Source: Mauremys mutica
Lineage: Eukaryota; Chordata; Testudines; Geoemydidae
DNA length: 64,000 bases
Assembly (NCBI RefSeq): GCF_020497125.1
Contig: NC_059082.1
Location: forward strand, 63,442,948-63,506,947
Direction of reading: 5' to 3'
Positions 26,046 through 37,014 of this stretch are shown here, in pieces (positions within the stretch are counted from its first letter, which is position 1; each line of letters opens with the position of its first letter). The position numbers were made by a program, and so were the translations under genes. Below the pieces are notes generated by a model. The model saw nothing but the letters and a program-made list of their open reading frames with translations. It was not told the origin of the DNA and did no database searches.

Positions 26046-27545
26046 CAAGTCCTTGTCTATATTCAAAACATAATTAAGGATGTGATTTTAAACTGATTTA
26101 GTGAAACCAATACCAACCCCTATGTGGAAACTCTTCGCTTGATTTAAACCTGATGATTTTGATTTATCTCAGATCAGTTCCTTATTGAGCTACATCAATA
26201 TAAAACAGGTTTGAACTGAATTAATAATGTCCGCTCTGTTTTTTGATAGCATTCTCAGAAAAGAGCAAGCTGGTTTTCAGAAAGGGCGTGGATGCACAGA
26301 CCAGATCTTCATTGTACAAAACATAATAGAACAGTGCTTAGAATGGCAACAGCCACTCTACATAAATTTCATAGACTTTTCATAGACTTTGAGAAGGCTT
26401 TTGATAGCATTCATGGGACCATCCTATGGCGCATTCTATGGACATATGGAATTCCTTTCTGTATAATCAACGTCATCAAAAGCTTCTATTTCAACATTAT
26501 ATGCAGTGTTGATCACAGTGCGCTCAGTTTTGAAGTCAAAACAGGAGTCCGTCAGAGGTGTATCATGTCTGCAATCCTCTTCAACATTGCCATCGACTGG
26601 GTAATGCGACATACAACAGAAGACATGCAAAGAGGCATTAAATGGGCACTCTTCTCATCCCTTGAAGACCTGGACTTTGCAGATGATGTCCTCTCCTATC
26701 ACATACCCAACACCATATACAAGAAAAAACAACTTGACTCAATGCATTCAGACAGCAAATTGGACTGAAAATCAACCACAATAAGACAGATATCATGCCC
26801 TTTAATATTGCCTCACCATCACCAGTACAGATAGAGGATGATGTTATCACCAATGTAGAAACATTCACATACTTGGGCAGCACCATCAGCCAGGACAGTG
26901 AAACAAGCCAGGACATCCGAAACAAAATCAATAAAGCCAGGAACACCTTCAGGAGCATAAATACGGTATGGAAATCATCAAAATACAACACCGAAACCAA
27001 ACTCAAGATTTATCAGAGCTGTGTACTTCAACACTACTTTATAGTGCAGAATGCTGGGGAATGAGACAATATGACATGTCCAAACTGTCTTCATTCCATA
27101 CAACCTACCTCAGAAAAATCCTCCATATCTTTTGGCCCAGAACAATCTCAAACCAAGATCTATTGACACAGTGCAGCCAAGAGGATCAGAGCACCATCAT
27201 TACCAGGAGACGTTGGAGATGGATTGGCCATGTGCTTCAGATGGAAACTGATTCCATCATCAGAGTAGCAATAAGATGGACACCTGAAGGCAAGCAAAAA
27301 CAAGGCTGCCTGAAAACAACATGGCAAAGAGCTGTGGAATCCGAGCTGAAAAACCTGGGGCACAGCTGGGGAACCATTGAAAGATTTGCCAGAAACAGAC
27401 AGGAGTGGAGGAGCTTCATCTCTGCCCTAAACGCCAGAAGCGTAATAGGAACATGATCATGATAACTCTGTTTTTTGTTTACCTAAACTTATTTATAAAC
27501 CAGATTAATTTTAAACTGGTGTAACTTTGAGTATGGACAAGGTCT
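26046..27545. mobile_element. MITE-like element split by a LINE fragment
   Basis: The left end AAGTCCTTGTCTATATTCAAA and the right end ACTTTGAGTATGGACAAGGTC are inverted repeats about 1.5 kb apart. The short AT-rich arms (26046-26225 and 27462-27545) resemble each other in inverse orientation around TTTAAACTG. The reverse-transcriptase fragment between them is therefore an insertion into this MITE. Edges are approximate to a few bases. Confidence 0.6.
26228..27457 (+). pseudogene. RTE-like non-LTR retrotransposon, truncated reverse transcriptase and C-terminus
   Basis: Three overlapping frames make up the distal part of one polymerase. Recognisable pieces are an 'FIDFEKAFDS' palm motif (near 26380-26410), 'GVRQRCIMSAILFN' (about 26548-26590), the catalytic 'LDFADDV' (about 26670-26690), 'TYLGSTIS', and the C-terminal 'RRRWRWIGHVLQM' and 'TPEGKQKQG' blocks. 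At least one frameshift lies near 26370, where a CATAGACTTT stretch is duplicated, and others follow. The endonuclease and 5' end are missing, so the copy is dead on arrival. The clade name is tentative. Confidence 0.8.
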
Positions 27546-27791
27546 CAGCAGGAAACAATTACCAACCCCATTTCTTTGAAGCATCTAGTTCTTCCCCCAC
27601 CCTTTAACTGACCCAGCCTAACACTGCTTCATTTGAAAGGCTAACACACTGAGGTGTCATGGCAACAGGCTAAACTCTTAGATCAGAACTTGGTACATAA
27701 GGAAGCTGCATGAATGAAATATTACAATGTTGTTCCTTAGGAAGAACTTTCTGCTAAAAATGTTTTGTTTTGTAATAAACCAAAATAAATG

Positions 27792-28706
27792 GCAGGGGCA
27801 AATCATGCCTGACCAACCTGACTGCCTTCTATGATGAGATAACTGACTCTGTGGATATGGGGAAAGTGGTGGATGTGATATATCTTGACTTTAGCAAAGC
27901 TTTTGATACGGTCTCCCACAGTATTCTTACCAGCAAGTTAAAAAAGTATGGATTGGATGAATGGACTATAAGGTGGATAGAAAGCTACTACAGGCTGGGG
28001 ACTGACTGGCTAAGTGGCAGTTCTGCAAAAAAGGACCTGGGGATTACAGTGGACTAGAAGCTGGATATGAGTCAGCAGTGTGCTCTTGTTGCCAAGAAGA
28101 CTAATGGCATATTGGGCTGCATTAGTAGGAGCATTGCCAGCGGATCGAGGGAAGTGATTATTCCCCTCTATTCAGCATTGGTGAGGCCACATCTGGAGTA
28201 TTGCATCCAGTCTTGGGCCCCCCACTACAGAAAGGATGTGGACAAATTGGAGAGAGTCCAGCAGAGGGTAATTAAAATTATTAGGGGGCTGGGACACATG
28301 ACTTATGAGGAGAGTCTGAGGGAACTGGTGTTATTTAGTCTGCAGAAGAGAAGAGTGAGGGGGGATTTGATAGCAGCCTTCAACTATCTGAAATGGGGTT
28401 CCAAGGAGGATGGAGCTAGGCTGTTCTCAGTGGTGGCAGATGTCAGAACAAGGAGCAATGGTCTCAAGTTGGGGGAGGTCTAAGCTGGATATTAGGAACA
28501 ACTATTTCACTAGGAGGGTGGTGAAGCCCTGGAATGGGTTACCTAGGGAGGTGGTGGAATCTCCATCCTTGGAGGTTTTTAAGGCTTGGCTTGACAAAGT
28601 CCTGGCTAGGATGATTTAGTTGGGGTTGGTCCTGCTTTGAGCAGGGGGTTGGACTAGATGATCTCCTGGGGTCTCTTCCAACCCTAATATTCTATGATTC
28701 TATGAA
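27792..28706 (+). pseudogene. CR1 LINE copy with internal deletion
   Basis: The reverse-transcriptase start ('VVDVIYLDFSKAFDTVSHSIL', read in two parts) is joined directly to the distal region ('KKDLGITVD', then '[23 protein letters not shown]'), so most of the palm and the catalytic YxDD block are deleted. The 3' end terminates in the CR1 hallmark TATTCTATGATTCTATGA. Several stops and frameshifts are present. It is non-functional. Confidence 0.93.
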
Positions 28707-29380
28707 ATCTTTTTTACAGATTTTTCCCATTGAATGGAATGTTTGTGGATGGTATAGCTAGATCTAAGCTCAGGCAACAAATAGCTACTAAAATGAGGGA
28801 GGGGAAATGAGAGGAAAAAGAGACATTCAAAACATCATTTGCTCTATAGGATCTTGCTGGGTGTTGGGTGTATTCCAAATCTTCAGTTTATTTTGTCCCT
28901 AACAGGAGAGGGCATTAAAGTGAACAGTAGCAAGTCAGACATGGGTTATGATCATTTAGGCTCCTATCCTGGAAGTGCTTAAGTATGTGTTTAACTTTAT
29001 GCACATTTAGTCCCACTGAAACACGTGTGTAAAGTAAAGCTCGGGTACATTTGCAGGACCAGAGCCTTTGTTTTCCTTTAAAAGAAGAGAAACACTCCCA
29101 AAATAGAATAGTCAGAGGAAACTAGGCTTATACGGAGAATTATACCTTCTCTTTGAAAACTGGAAACGTAGACCGGAAAGAACAGGGGAAATACTTGACT
29201 TCATAAGGGGATGTTGCTGATGAATTCTGGAGAGAATTGTTTTCATTTTATAGAATTACTACTTGTGTCACATCCACCACAGAGTAAAAATAAGAAACTA
29301 AGACCCCATATGTACTCAGTTAGCTGGTCCCTTTCTCATTTTTCCATTTGTAATACCATGGGAGGACACAGTTCAAAGCT
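28707..29380. other. Intergenic DNA with a faint ancient palindromic repeat
   Basis: About 28955-29050 resembles, weakly, the old palindromic amniote repeat also seen at 36378-36482 (text like 'cctgatcctgcaagt...actcac'). Nothing else is recognised. Confidence 0.35.
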
Positions 29381-29381
29381 A

Positions 29382-29600
29382 TGCAGAGGCAGTGTAGTCT
29401 ACTGAATAGTGCATTAGACTGGGATTCATGAGACCTGGATTATATTCCTGGCTCTGCTACTAGCCTGCTAAGGGTCCTTGGACAAGTCACTTCACCTCTC
29501 TGTGCCTCATCTATCCCATTTGTAAAATAAGAATAATGATAGTAACCTCCTGTGTAAAGTGCTTTGAGATCACTGATGTAAAGTCGTATATAACTGACAG
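29382..29600 (+). repeat. MIR-family SINE
   Basis: An almost complete MIR-like copy. The tRNA-like head (GCAGTGTAGTCTACTGAATAG) is followed by the core (CTTGGACAAGTCACTTCACC) and the tail (CATTTGTAAAATAAGAATAA, then AAAGTGCTTTGAGAT). Confidence 0.88.
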
Positions 29601-29985
29601 GTTTTATTTCTCATACAGTAGCAGGGGTTAGATTGTTTATATTAAGGGCTGTGGATTTTTGGATTTTCTTTTGTCATGATGTGCACTCCCTGGCAAAGCA
29701 GAGGATGAAGCAGTGTAGATGAAAACCATGCTTGCTTTCTCCCCATAGCCTGGGACAAAGCCAGCCCTCTTTCCCAAAACTGTGGCTCCCTACAAACGGT
29801 GTCTCCCCAAACGTGAGCCCTCCTGCCATTTCTGCTAACCCATGCTGGAGGGGCGTCGCCTCACCAAACCCACTCTACTCCTCATCTCTCCCCCTGCACC
29901 CTTCACTCCCTCCAGTGGTGCAAGTAGAAATCATTTCTTGCCAGTACTGCAGTCATGGAAGGGATACAAGGGGAGAGGGCACGTG

Positions 29986-30246
29986 CAGGGGCGGCTCCAG
30001 GCACCAGCACGCCAAGCGTGTGCCTGGAGTGGCAAGCCACGGGGGGCGCTCTGCTAGTCGCCGCGAGGGCAGCAGGCAGGTTGCCTTCAGCGGCATACCT
30101 GCGGAGGGTCCGCTGGTCCCGCGGCTTCGGCGGACCTCCTGCAGGCTGCCGCTGAATCTGTGGGATCGGGGACCTCCCGCAGGCAAGCCGCCGAAGGCAG
30201 CCTGCCTGCCATGCTTGGGGCAGCAAAATACCTAGAGCCACCCCTG
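29986..30246 (+). mobile_element. Non-autonomous hAT transposon, family B copy 2
   Basis: Left end CAGGGGCGGCTCCAGG and right end CCTAGAGCCACCCCTG are inverted repeats. The flanking 8 bp are GGCACGTG (29978-29985) and GGCATGTG (30247-30254). The GC-rich interior is homologous to 1165-1478 but has fewer internal repeat units. Confidence 0.9.
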
Positions 30247-30254
30247 GGCATGTG

Positions 30255-31235
30255 ACCTCCCCACATGACCCTTCATGTGACTCCTCCCCACCCTGAGTCC
30301 CTCTTACAACCCTCTTTGTATATACAAACATCAACATGCTTAACTACTCACTTTCCCTCCAGATATGTAGTATTCAGTCTGTTTATATGGAATATGGGAG
30401 TTGGGTGAGGAGCCATTTCTGCATATGTATAACTTATTAAAAGACAATTTTTAAGAAGAACTCTATCCTAAACTGCTTTATGGTATTGTACCCAAACACT
30501 GCATTTCTCCTTTATAGGAACAGACTCCTGAAACTCTTACCAGGCCACAAAAGTGGTCCATAGTCATGCAAATAGTCCCATTGTCTTCAGTGGGATTGAT
30601 CAAATGATTACAAGTTTACAGGATTAGGTTCTAAATTTGTAAATTATTGTGGATGAAACTGATAATGCCTGAGCTGTCAGATCAGAAGGAACTTTATTTG
30701 AATAAAGGTGGGCAGATGTGTGATAAGTTTTAGCTCCATTGCTAATATGAGGGACATATTTTCAGCAAAGTTCTTGGCAGATTCCTGAGGCAGCTGGTTT
30801 AAGGCCGTCAGTGTCCGGTATTATAATCTTCACTTATAGTTCTCTCCTCTACAAAGCTGGAAAATGAGGCATTTGTTTTCTTTGTTTTGCTGCTCCAATT
30901 CCAGTTAACAAAATGCATGTTAGACTAGTTTGGCTGCAAAAAAAAATTCTATGTACACTGGGGACAACACCTGATTCCTGTAAGGCTGCAGAACTGGGCT
31001 GACATCAGAATCCAAATATTCTCTGGTCAGTGCAAGCAGAGGCATTCCTCTAATGATTTGGAGTTGATGTGATGCAGTATGGATGTCATGGATAATTCAG
31101 ACCAATGGGGAGAAACAGAATAAAAAACACTGTTTAAACACCTTCCGTCCAGGCCACCCTGCCCCTCTTGAGGACTCCTGACCAATGTAACAGCACGATA
31201 TATATGCTAACAAACCTTCGTTTAAGTTTGTTAGC
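30255..31235. other. Intergenic DNA
   Basis: AT-rich; no exon or complete repeat recognised. Confidence 0.45.
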
Positions 31236-31239
31236 ACAT

Positions 31240-31989
31240 GTATTGTGCTAAGGGTGCTAGCATTGTGGTGCCCTACGCATCCCCAGGCCTCCACTGCGGG
31301 GGGTGGGGTGGGTGGGCATCTCCAGGCCTCTGCGAGGGGTGGCTGTACCCAAGGTCTGTGGGGGGCAGAAGCAGGCTTCAGGCTTGGAGAGTGGGGGGAA
31401 ACCGCCCCCCAGCATGAGCCGGTGGAGCAGATTGGGCCTGGGTTGCTCCACGTCCTGTTGCCCTGTGGTTGCAGGGCGGGCCCGACTCTGCACTCATGGG
31501 GCGATGGGAAATGGAGTGACCTGGCCCCAGCCTGTTCCGCTCTGCTCCCCTAGCTCCCAGCCTTGGGACTTTGGGGGCAGGGGGAAACTGCCTCCCAGCA
31601 CTCACCGGCAGCGCAGAGTGGGCTGGGGCCAGGTTGCTCCACTTCCTGCTGCCCCATGAGTGCAGACCCCTGCTGCAGACCCCCGGGATGTAGCTCAAGG
31701 GACGGAGTGGGGGCAGGGCTGGAGCAGAGCAGGGGTAGGAAAAGGCAGGATGGAGTGGAGTGGGGGTGGGAAGAGGCAGGGCAGGGGCTATGGGGAAGGG
31801 GTGGAGTGGGCATGGGGCAGGAGTGGGGGCAGCTTTCCCTGGCCATCTCAGCCAGCCGGGGGATCGGGCTGGCCACTGGAGCAGCACACTGATGCATAGA
31901 GCACCAGGAAATTTGGGGCAATTTGGTGCTCCAAACTTCCTGGTACCCTATGCAGCTGTGTAGTTTGTGTATGGGTAAGGATGGCCCTG
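31240..31989. repeat. GC-rich interspersed repeat, probably a transposon with one clear end
   Basis: The right end, CAAACTTCCTGGTACCCTATG followed by GTATGGGTAAGGATGGCCCTG, looks like the terminus of a hAT-type element common in turtle genomes. The left end near 31240 (GGTGCCCTACGCATCC) is truncated or diverged, and I could not find a target duplication. The interior is tandem-like GC-rich sequence that generates many spurious open frames. Confidence 0.55.
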
Positions 31990-32039
31990 CGTGTGCTGTT
32001 AAAGCCATTTAAGGAATGAATGCCCCCCCCCTAGGGCTC

Positions 32040-32457
32040 TGCTCCTTCAGAGTAGCGCGCAGCCCAGCCCCAAGTCTTTCCCGTACCCGCTAACAGTCTC
32101 TTGCCGCCCTACTTGCACCTTGACTCTCCCAAACCTGACCCTGTCCCGCCCCAGCTGAGCTCTCACCAACCCGGTTCACAACCAGCAGCGGAAGACCTGC
32201 GAGGTGCAGGCTGGGAGTTGTAGTCCGCCGCCTCCTGGGCGTCACAGGGAAGGGGGGCAAGGAGACTGCATTTCCCAGCGCGCCATGCGCGCGCATGCGC
32301 CTTTGCTTGTCCTGTCGCTGACGGCTGGGCCGGCTGGCCAGCCGGGTTTGTAAGTGTCAGAGGTCGCTGGGCTGCCTCACAGCCGGGCGCTCGGGGAGAT
32401 GGACGGCTAGAGCCCGCGGCCCTCCGCCCCCCGCTCCTCCTCCGCCTCGCCGCCAGC
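32040..32457 (+). promoter_or_regulatory. CLEC16A: CLEC16A CpG-island promoter and 5' UTR
   Basis: A CpG-rich, TATA-less stretch directly upstream of the CLEC16A start codon. It carries an ACTACAACTCCCAG element on the minus strand (32211-32224), a near match ACTGCATTTCCCAGC on the plus strand (32265-32279), and an NRF1-type palindrome GCGCGCATGCGCC (about 32289-32301). The ACTACA-CCCAG type is known as the ZNF143/THAP11 motif. The clustering within 100 bp about 150-250 bp before the ATG suggests the core promoter; the transcription start itself is inferred. Confidence 0.7.
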
Positions 32458-32537
32458 ATGTTCGGCCGCTCCCGCAGCTGGGTGGGCGGTGGGCACGGTA
32501 AGGCCGCCCGCAGCATCCACTCCTTGGACCATCTCAA
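32458..32537 (+). CDS. CLEC16A: CLEC16A exon 1 (residues 1-27)
   Basis: CLEC16A is a cytosolic, membrane-associated protein of late endosomes and lysosomes. In mammals it works with the ubiquitin ligase RNF41/NRDP1 and USP8 to control mitophagy and endolysosomal traffic; the fly orthologue is ema. Despite its name it lacks a working C-type lectin domain. This exon reads MFGRSRSWVGGGHGK and ends HSLDHLK, matching the vertebrate N-terminus. The start is fixed by this match and by an A at -3. The donor is CTCAA|GTAAGT. Together, exons 1-9 in this window give residues 1-319 of about 1,050, including the FPL domain (roughly residues 51-198). The rest lies beyond the right edge. Confidence 0.98.
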
Positions 32538-33245
32538 GTAAGTGCGTGTGTCTGGCGGGGGGCGTGAGGCGGAGCCTGTGTGTCGGGGGCGTCGGTGGGG
32601 GCGTCGGGGCCAAGGAGGTAACGGGGGCGGGGGGGGGGGTCGGAGACCCCGTGGGACCGAGGTGGGGCTCAGGTCCGTGGTGTTGGGGTGCGGCTGGGGG
32701 AGCTCGGGCTGCAGGGGGGTTGCTCGGACTCAGCGAGAGTGAGCTCAGGGCTTCGCTGGGGCAGAAGGGACCCGTGTGGCTCTATGGCAAGCGGGTCTCG
32801 GGCGCTGGGACCTCGCTGGTGGGGTTGGGGTGCGTGGACTGGGAGACTGAGGAGGCCTGGAGGAGGCTGCAATGGAGGGCTCCAGACTCAGGTGCTGACA
32901 AGGCCTTCAGGGGTTTGAGTGGGTCGTGTGGCTGTGGAAGAGGGATGACGACTGGAGGAGTTTCACTCAGGGCTGCGATTGTAAACATGGACCAAGGATG
33001 TTCCCTCATTGTCTTACGTCTCTCTGTGAATGTTCATGTAATTATATTGCTTACAGTCCTCTTGAGTCCTCACAAGTGCTAATTAGGTCATATACATTTC
33101 TCCCTCTCTTCCCCCCCCAACCCAGTTCTGATTTTGCCTTGCAGGTGATTGGATGTTCCTAAGTATCTACAGGGTGGTGATGTAGTGGCACAGCATGAGA
33201 AGACAAAGCTACGATTTTATAATGCAATAAGCTTGTTCTGTAGAA

Positions 33246-33332
33246 GCAGCAAAGAATCCTGTGGCACCTTATAGACTAACAGACGTTTTGCAGCATGAGC
33301 TTTCGTGGGTGAATACCCACTTCTTCAGATGC
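33246..33332. mobile_element. Short SINE-like retro-insert (87 bp) with 17-bp target duplication
   Basis: An 87-bp insert containing CTGTGGCACCTTATAGACTAACA is flanked by a perfect 17-bp direct repeat AAGCTTGTTCTGTAGAA at 33229-33245 and 33333-33349, as produced by target-primed reverse transcription. The same core occurs in the intron-5 insert at 53632-53791. It lies in CLEC16A intron 1. The family is unnamed by me. Confidence 0.85.
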
Positions 33333-33349
33333 AAGCTTGTTCTGTAGAA

Positions 33350-34145
33350 CAAAGTCTAAAAGGTGGTAACCTTAGATGAGTACCAGCACTGTAGAGATAG
33401 GGGAGATACGGTTAACTGGGTCATGGAAGTGGTGAGAGAGTGCTCCAAAGTTGCACTACAAGTAATACAGAGGGTTTGAAAATATCACCTACTAGCCAGA
33501 GAACTAAACCTACTGGTGAGGAGGCAGGAAGGAGGGTCTTTCAGCACAGCCCAGAGGCCGGTGCTCTGGTTATAGGCCTCAGTCCCGATTACCAGGTGCT
33601 GGGAATCTTGCATGGGAACTATTTTTTAGGTATTACTCTCTGACCAGGGGCTGTCTAAGGAATATGAAGTCTTTGCACTGTAACTTTCTGTTGGAAAGGG
33701 GAAATAGTTTTCTTCTTCCACAATGACCCTCGATCCTGGGGGAAGTAAGAGTGTGTGTATGTGAAGGATGTTCTTTACTTCTTCTCCAGACCCCTGGCTG
33801 CTGTAAGAAAACCAGTGAGGTTAAGGTTCATCTCCCTATTGAATAATTCAGGTGCTGGACTCTACTATAGCTCAAATTTTCCCCAGTCATGAGGGAATGA
33901 AATTGACTTATTTTTGTTGCTTCCACCTGGTTCTGAAAAAAGCATTGAAATTGAATAGCCTTGCTAATTTCACAGTCTGGACAGTTTGGGAAAGCCACAA
34001 AAGCAGTAACTGAGTTGATTTTGGTAGATTGAGATACAACACTGCTTCAGTTCACTTCTGAAAAGTTTTCATTGCAACAGAACAGCCTAGAATGGTTTGA
34101 AAATGAAAGCTTATGTGTAGCTGTAATTGTTGCAGTGTTTATTAT
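33350..34145. other. CLEC16A intron 1, no recognised feature
   Basis: Intronic single-copy-looking sequence; nothing classifiable seen. Confidence 0.45.
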
Positions 34146-34149
34146 AGCT

Positions 34150-34265
34150 GTATTGTTCCCAGAATATTAGAAGGACAAGGGGATGAGGTAATATCTTTTA
34201 TTGAAGTAACTTCTATTGGTGACAGAGACAAGCTTTCTAGCTACACAAAGCTTTTCCTCACAGGA
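34150..34265. repeat. Dispersed repeat fragment, inverted relative to 35397-35500
   Basis: The text GATGAGGTAATATCTTTTAT and GACAAGCTTTC matches, in reverse, a block at 35397-35500 (AGCTTGTCTC followed by CACCAACAGAAGTTG). Both belong to a common turtle dispersed repeat and flank the nested MITEs. Confidence 0.5.
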
Positions 34266-34335
34266 TGTATGGCTTTTTACTCCCAATTTTACCCTATGAC
34301 TGCAGGGGTGTTAATGTGCCACTTCACCTTGAATG

Positions 34336-35341
34336 GCTTGTCTACACTTGAAATGCTACTGCTGTAGCACTTGAATGTAGATGCTACCTATGCTGATGGG
34401 AGGGGTTAGGTAATCCACCTCAACAGGCAGTAGCTAGGACAATGGCAGAATTCTTCTGTCAATCTAGTGCTGTCTAAGGGTATGGCTACACTTGCGAGTT
34501 GCAGTGCTGGTGGAGGCTTTCCAGCGCTGCAATTAGTAAGTGTCCACACCTGCAGGGCACATCCAGCGCTGCAACTCCCTGGCTGCAGCGCTGGCCATAC
34601 ACCTGGCTCAGCATGGGGAATAAAGATTGCAGCGCTGGTGCTGCAGCGCTGGTCATCAAGTGTGGCCACACACCAGCGCTGTTATTGGCCTCCAGGGTAT
34701 TAGCAGATATCCCAGAATGCTTTTATAAATTACTCTTTGTTTTGTTATCCCGGAGCTGCTTATCTACAAACACAGCTCCTGTTTGCTGTGATCAATCTGT
34801 GAACAATCAAATGAGATAATGAGGCAGGCAGGGAGTGAGTGTTTGCTTGACAGAAACGGGGCAGAGGGGAGAGAGGGAGTCTGTTGACTGCAGGCTGTTT
34901 GCAGTTAAGAGTTAAGGGTAAGGGATCGGGAACATGTTCTGATTTTTCAAGTCAGGAAGCTAACACAGTGTTGGCTCCAAAAATCCACTCCCTCTCTCTC
35001 TCGCCCGCTCCCTGTCACACTGCGCCCCACCCCCCTCTTTTGAAAAGCACGTTGAACGCTGGGATAGCTGCCCATAATGCATCACTCCCAACAGCACTGT
35101 AAATGCTGCAAATGTGGCCACACACCAGCGCTGGTAGCTGTGAGTGTGGCCACACACCAGCGCTGGCCCTGCACAGCTGGATGACCAGTGCTGCAACTAC
35201 CAGCGCTGCAGATTTGTAAGTGTAGCCATACCCTAAATCAGGTTTAGGTAGGCTTAACTATGCTACTCAGGGGTGTAGATTTTTCATATCTTGACCAACA
35301 TAGTTAAATCAACCTCATTTTCTACTGTCGACCACACCTTA
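34336..35341. mobile_element. Older MITE interrupted by a younger one
   Basis: The left part (34336-34477, starting GGCTTGTCTACACTTGAAA) and the right part (35234-35341, ending CTGTCGACCACACCTTA) behave as the two halves of one element with imperfect inverted ends. The element at 34478-35233 was inserted between them. Exact outer edges are uncertain. Confidence 0.55.
34478..35233. mobile_element. Harbinger-like MITE with TAA target site
   Basis: The ends GGGTATGGCTACACTTGC and AAGTGTAGCCATACCC are inverted repeats flanked by TAA (34475-34477 and 35234-35236), the PIF/Harbinger target size. The outer parts of the element carry many CCAGCGCTG or CAGCGCTGG units in both orientations. No transposase is seen. 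Confidence 0.82.
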
Positions 35342-35396
35342 GAATATGTTTACTTATGCTAAACAATCTGCTCCACCTTGTATTTTAGCTGTGATG

Positions 35397-35500
35397 CTCT
35401 GAGTACCTTTCCCAGACCTGAGAAAGAGCTCTGTGTAAGTTCGAAAGCTTGTCTCTTCACCAACAGAAGTTGATCCATAAACCTTACTTACCTTGTTGCT
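35397..35500. repeat. Dispersed repeat fragment
   Basis: Contains GAGCTCTGTGTAAGTTCGAA and GCTTGTCTCTTCACCAACAG, a block widespread in turtle DNA. It is inverted relative to 34150-34265. Confidence 0.5.
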
Positions 35501-35504
35501 GTAA

Positions 35505-36375
35505 TTGATGGCTTTTGTTTCCTTATTTGCCAGGAGCAGCTTTCTACTTGCCAGTGATGAATAGGTGACTGGATTTTTCAAGACTAACTAATATTAATTA
35601 CATATTCTAACAAGAAAAATGACAAATTCTCCTGGCCTACCTCTTTCCATCTTAGTATTTTCTCTCAGTGTAGGTATCATTTTAGCAAGCATCATCATGA
35701 AAAGTGAAGCTGTCACTTCATTATCCTGATGCCTTTCTCTCTTTATACATAATATTTTAGATGGATAAACTTTGGAGGTATCAGAAATTAAGGTTTCCCA
35801 GCATCTTGTCCATGGCTTTGAAATGACCATGCACTGTATACTGGAATTACCTGTTGTTCTGAAGTACTTTTTACATTAGCTTCCCCCAATAATATCTCTG
35901 AAGATGATGAAAATATACTTGACACACTCCCTTACCCCTTTACAAGACAAACAGGGAGGCAATTGTCTTTGTGACAGAATGTTTGCTTTGTGATTTTGAT
36001 TATACTCAGATACTATGGTGATGGATGTATTAAACAATACAGTACCATGATAGTTCATCTAAAACATACATTTCAATTTCTTTTGAACAGAAGACTCCTG
36101 AAATACTTCAGGAAATTATAATGTGACCTGTCATATCAGGAACAGGAAGTGAGTGTCATATATGAGCTATCCATTCATTCTTGTAAAATGTTCTAAATTA
36201 CAATTGATGAGCTGCTAAATGACTTCTGAAATTAGTTTATTTGGATTAGTTAACCAGGCTACAACATCTTGAGCTAGTGATGTTTACCAAACTGATCACA
36301 TTTACTGTTTCTGGCAATCATACCATACACTGAGAAGAAGGACTCAGTTCTTGGCACTCATCACCCACCGTATTA
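35505..36375. other. CLEC16A intron 1, no recognised feature
   Basis: AT-rich intronic sequence without a classifiable element. Confidence 0.45.
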
Positions 36376-36377
36376 GA

Positions 36378-36482
36378 GCCTGATCCTGATAATCTTTACT
36401 CATGTGAATAGTCTTTGCCCCATAGTAAGTCTCACTGAAGTCAGAGGGATTCCTCTCATGAGTAAGGATTTGCAAATCCTTA
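36378..36482. repeat. Ancient palindromic repeat
   Basis: GAGCCTGATCCTGATAATC and ATGAGTAAGGATTTGCAAATC face each other as imperfect inverted halves of a 105-bp unit. This resembles a palindromic repeat common across reptiles and other amniotes. Confidence 0.55.
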
Positions 36483-37014
36483 ATTGGTAAGCATATTTAG
36501 TGCCATTGGTGGTGTTATATATTCTGTGCATCTTCCTATTTTTAAACTGGAATAAACAGGCACTAAGTAACTATTGCTGCATGTATGTTATCAACATCAC
36601 TAATCTATAGCACAGTTTGACATGATCAGCACTCTCTTCTGAAGAGAGATGTAGGCATGAAATGGATGTTGCAGGTCAGGACTGAAGAGCATTGGTAGAG
36701 TTGTGTGGCAAAATGTTACCTTACATCTTGCTGTGCTGTAGTATACTTAGCTCTTGGCAGTACTCATAAGGTTGTACTGTATTTTCATGAGCATGACTCA
36801 TGCATAGTTTAAAAAAGCCCCTAATTTCTTAACTGCCAAGATGGTTTGCAATCTTGATGGGTTCAAAGACACAAACAGGCTTTGTTTCACCTTTTTCATG
36901 TTGATATATTGGGAGATGCATCATAAGCAAACAATTGTACATAACTATTTGTGACAGCTCCATTTTAGAACATAAAAAAATCTTTCAAAACGTTACATCC
37001 TGACTGCAATTCTT

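Noticed and set aside
31257..32008. Pro-rich frames up to 169 codons near the CLEC16A promoter
   Set aside because: They lie in a GC-rich transposon-like repeat, on both strands and in all frames. No family resemblance.
32489..33082. 197-codon frame overlapping CLEC16A exon 1 and intron 1
   Set aside because: It crosses the well-supported exon 1 donor and reads Gly-rich CpG-island sequence. It is not a gene.
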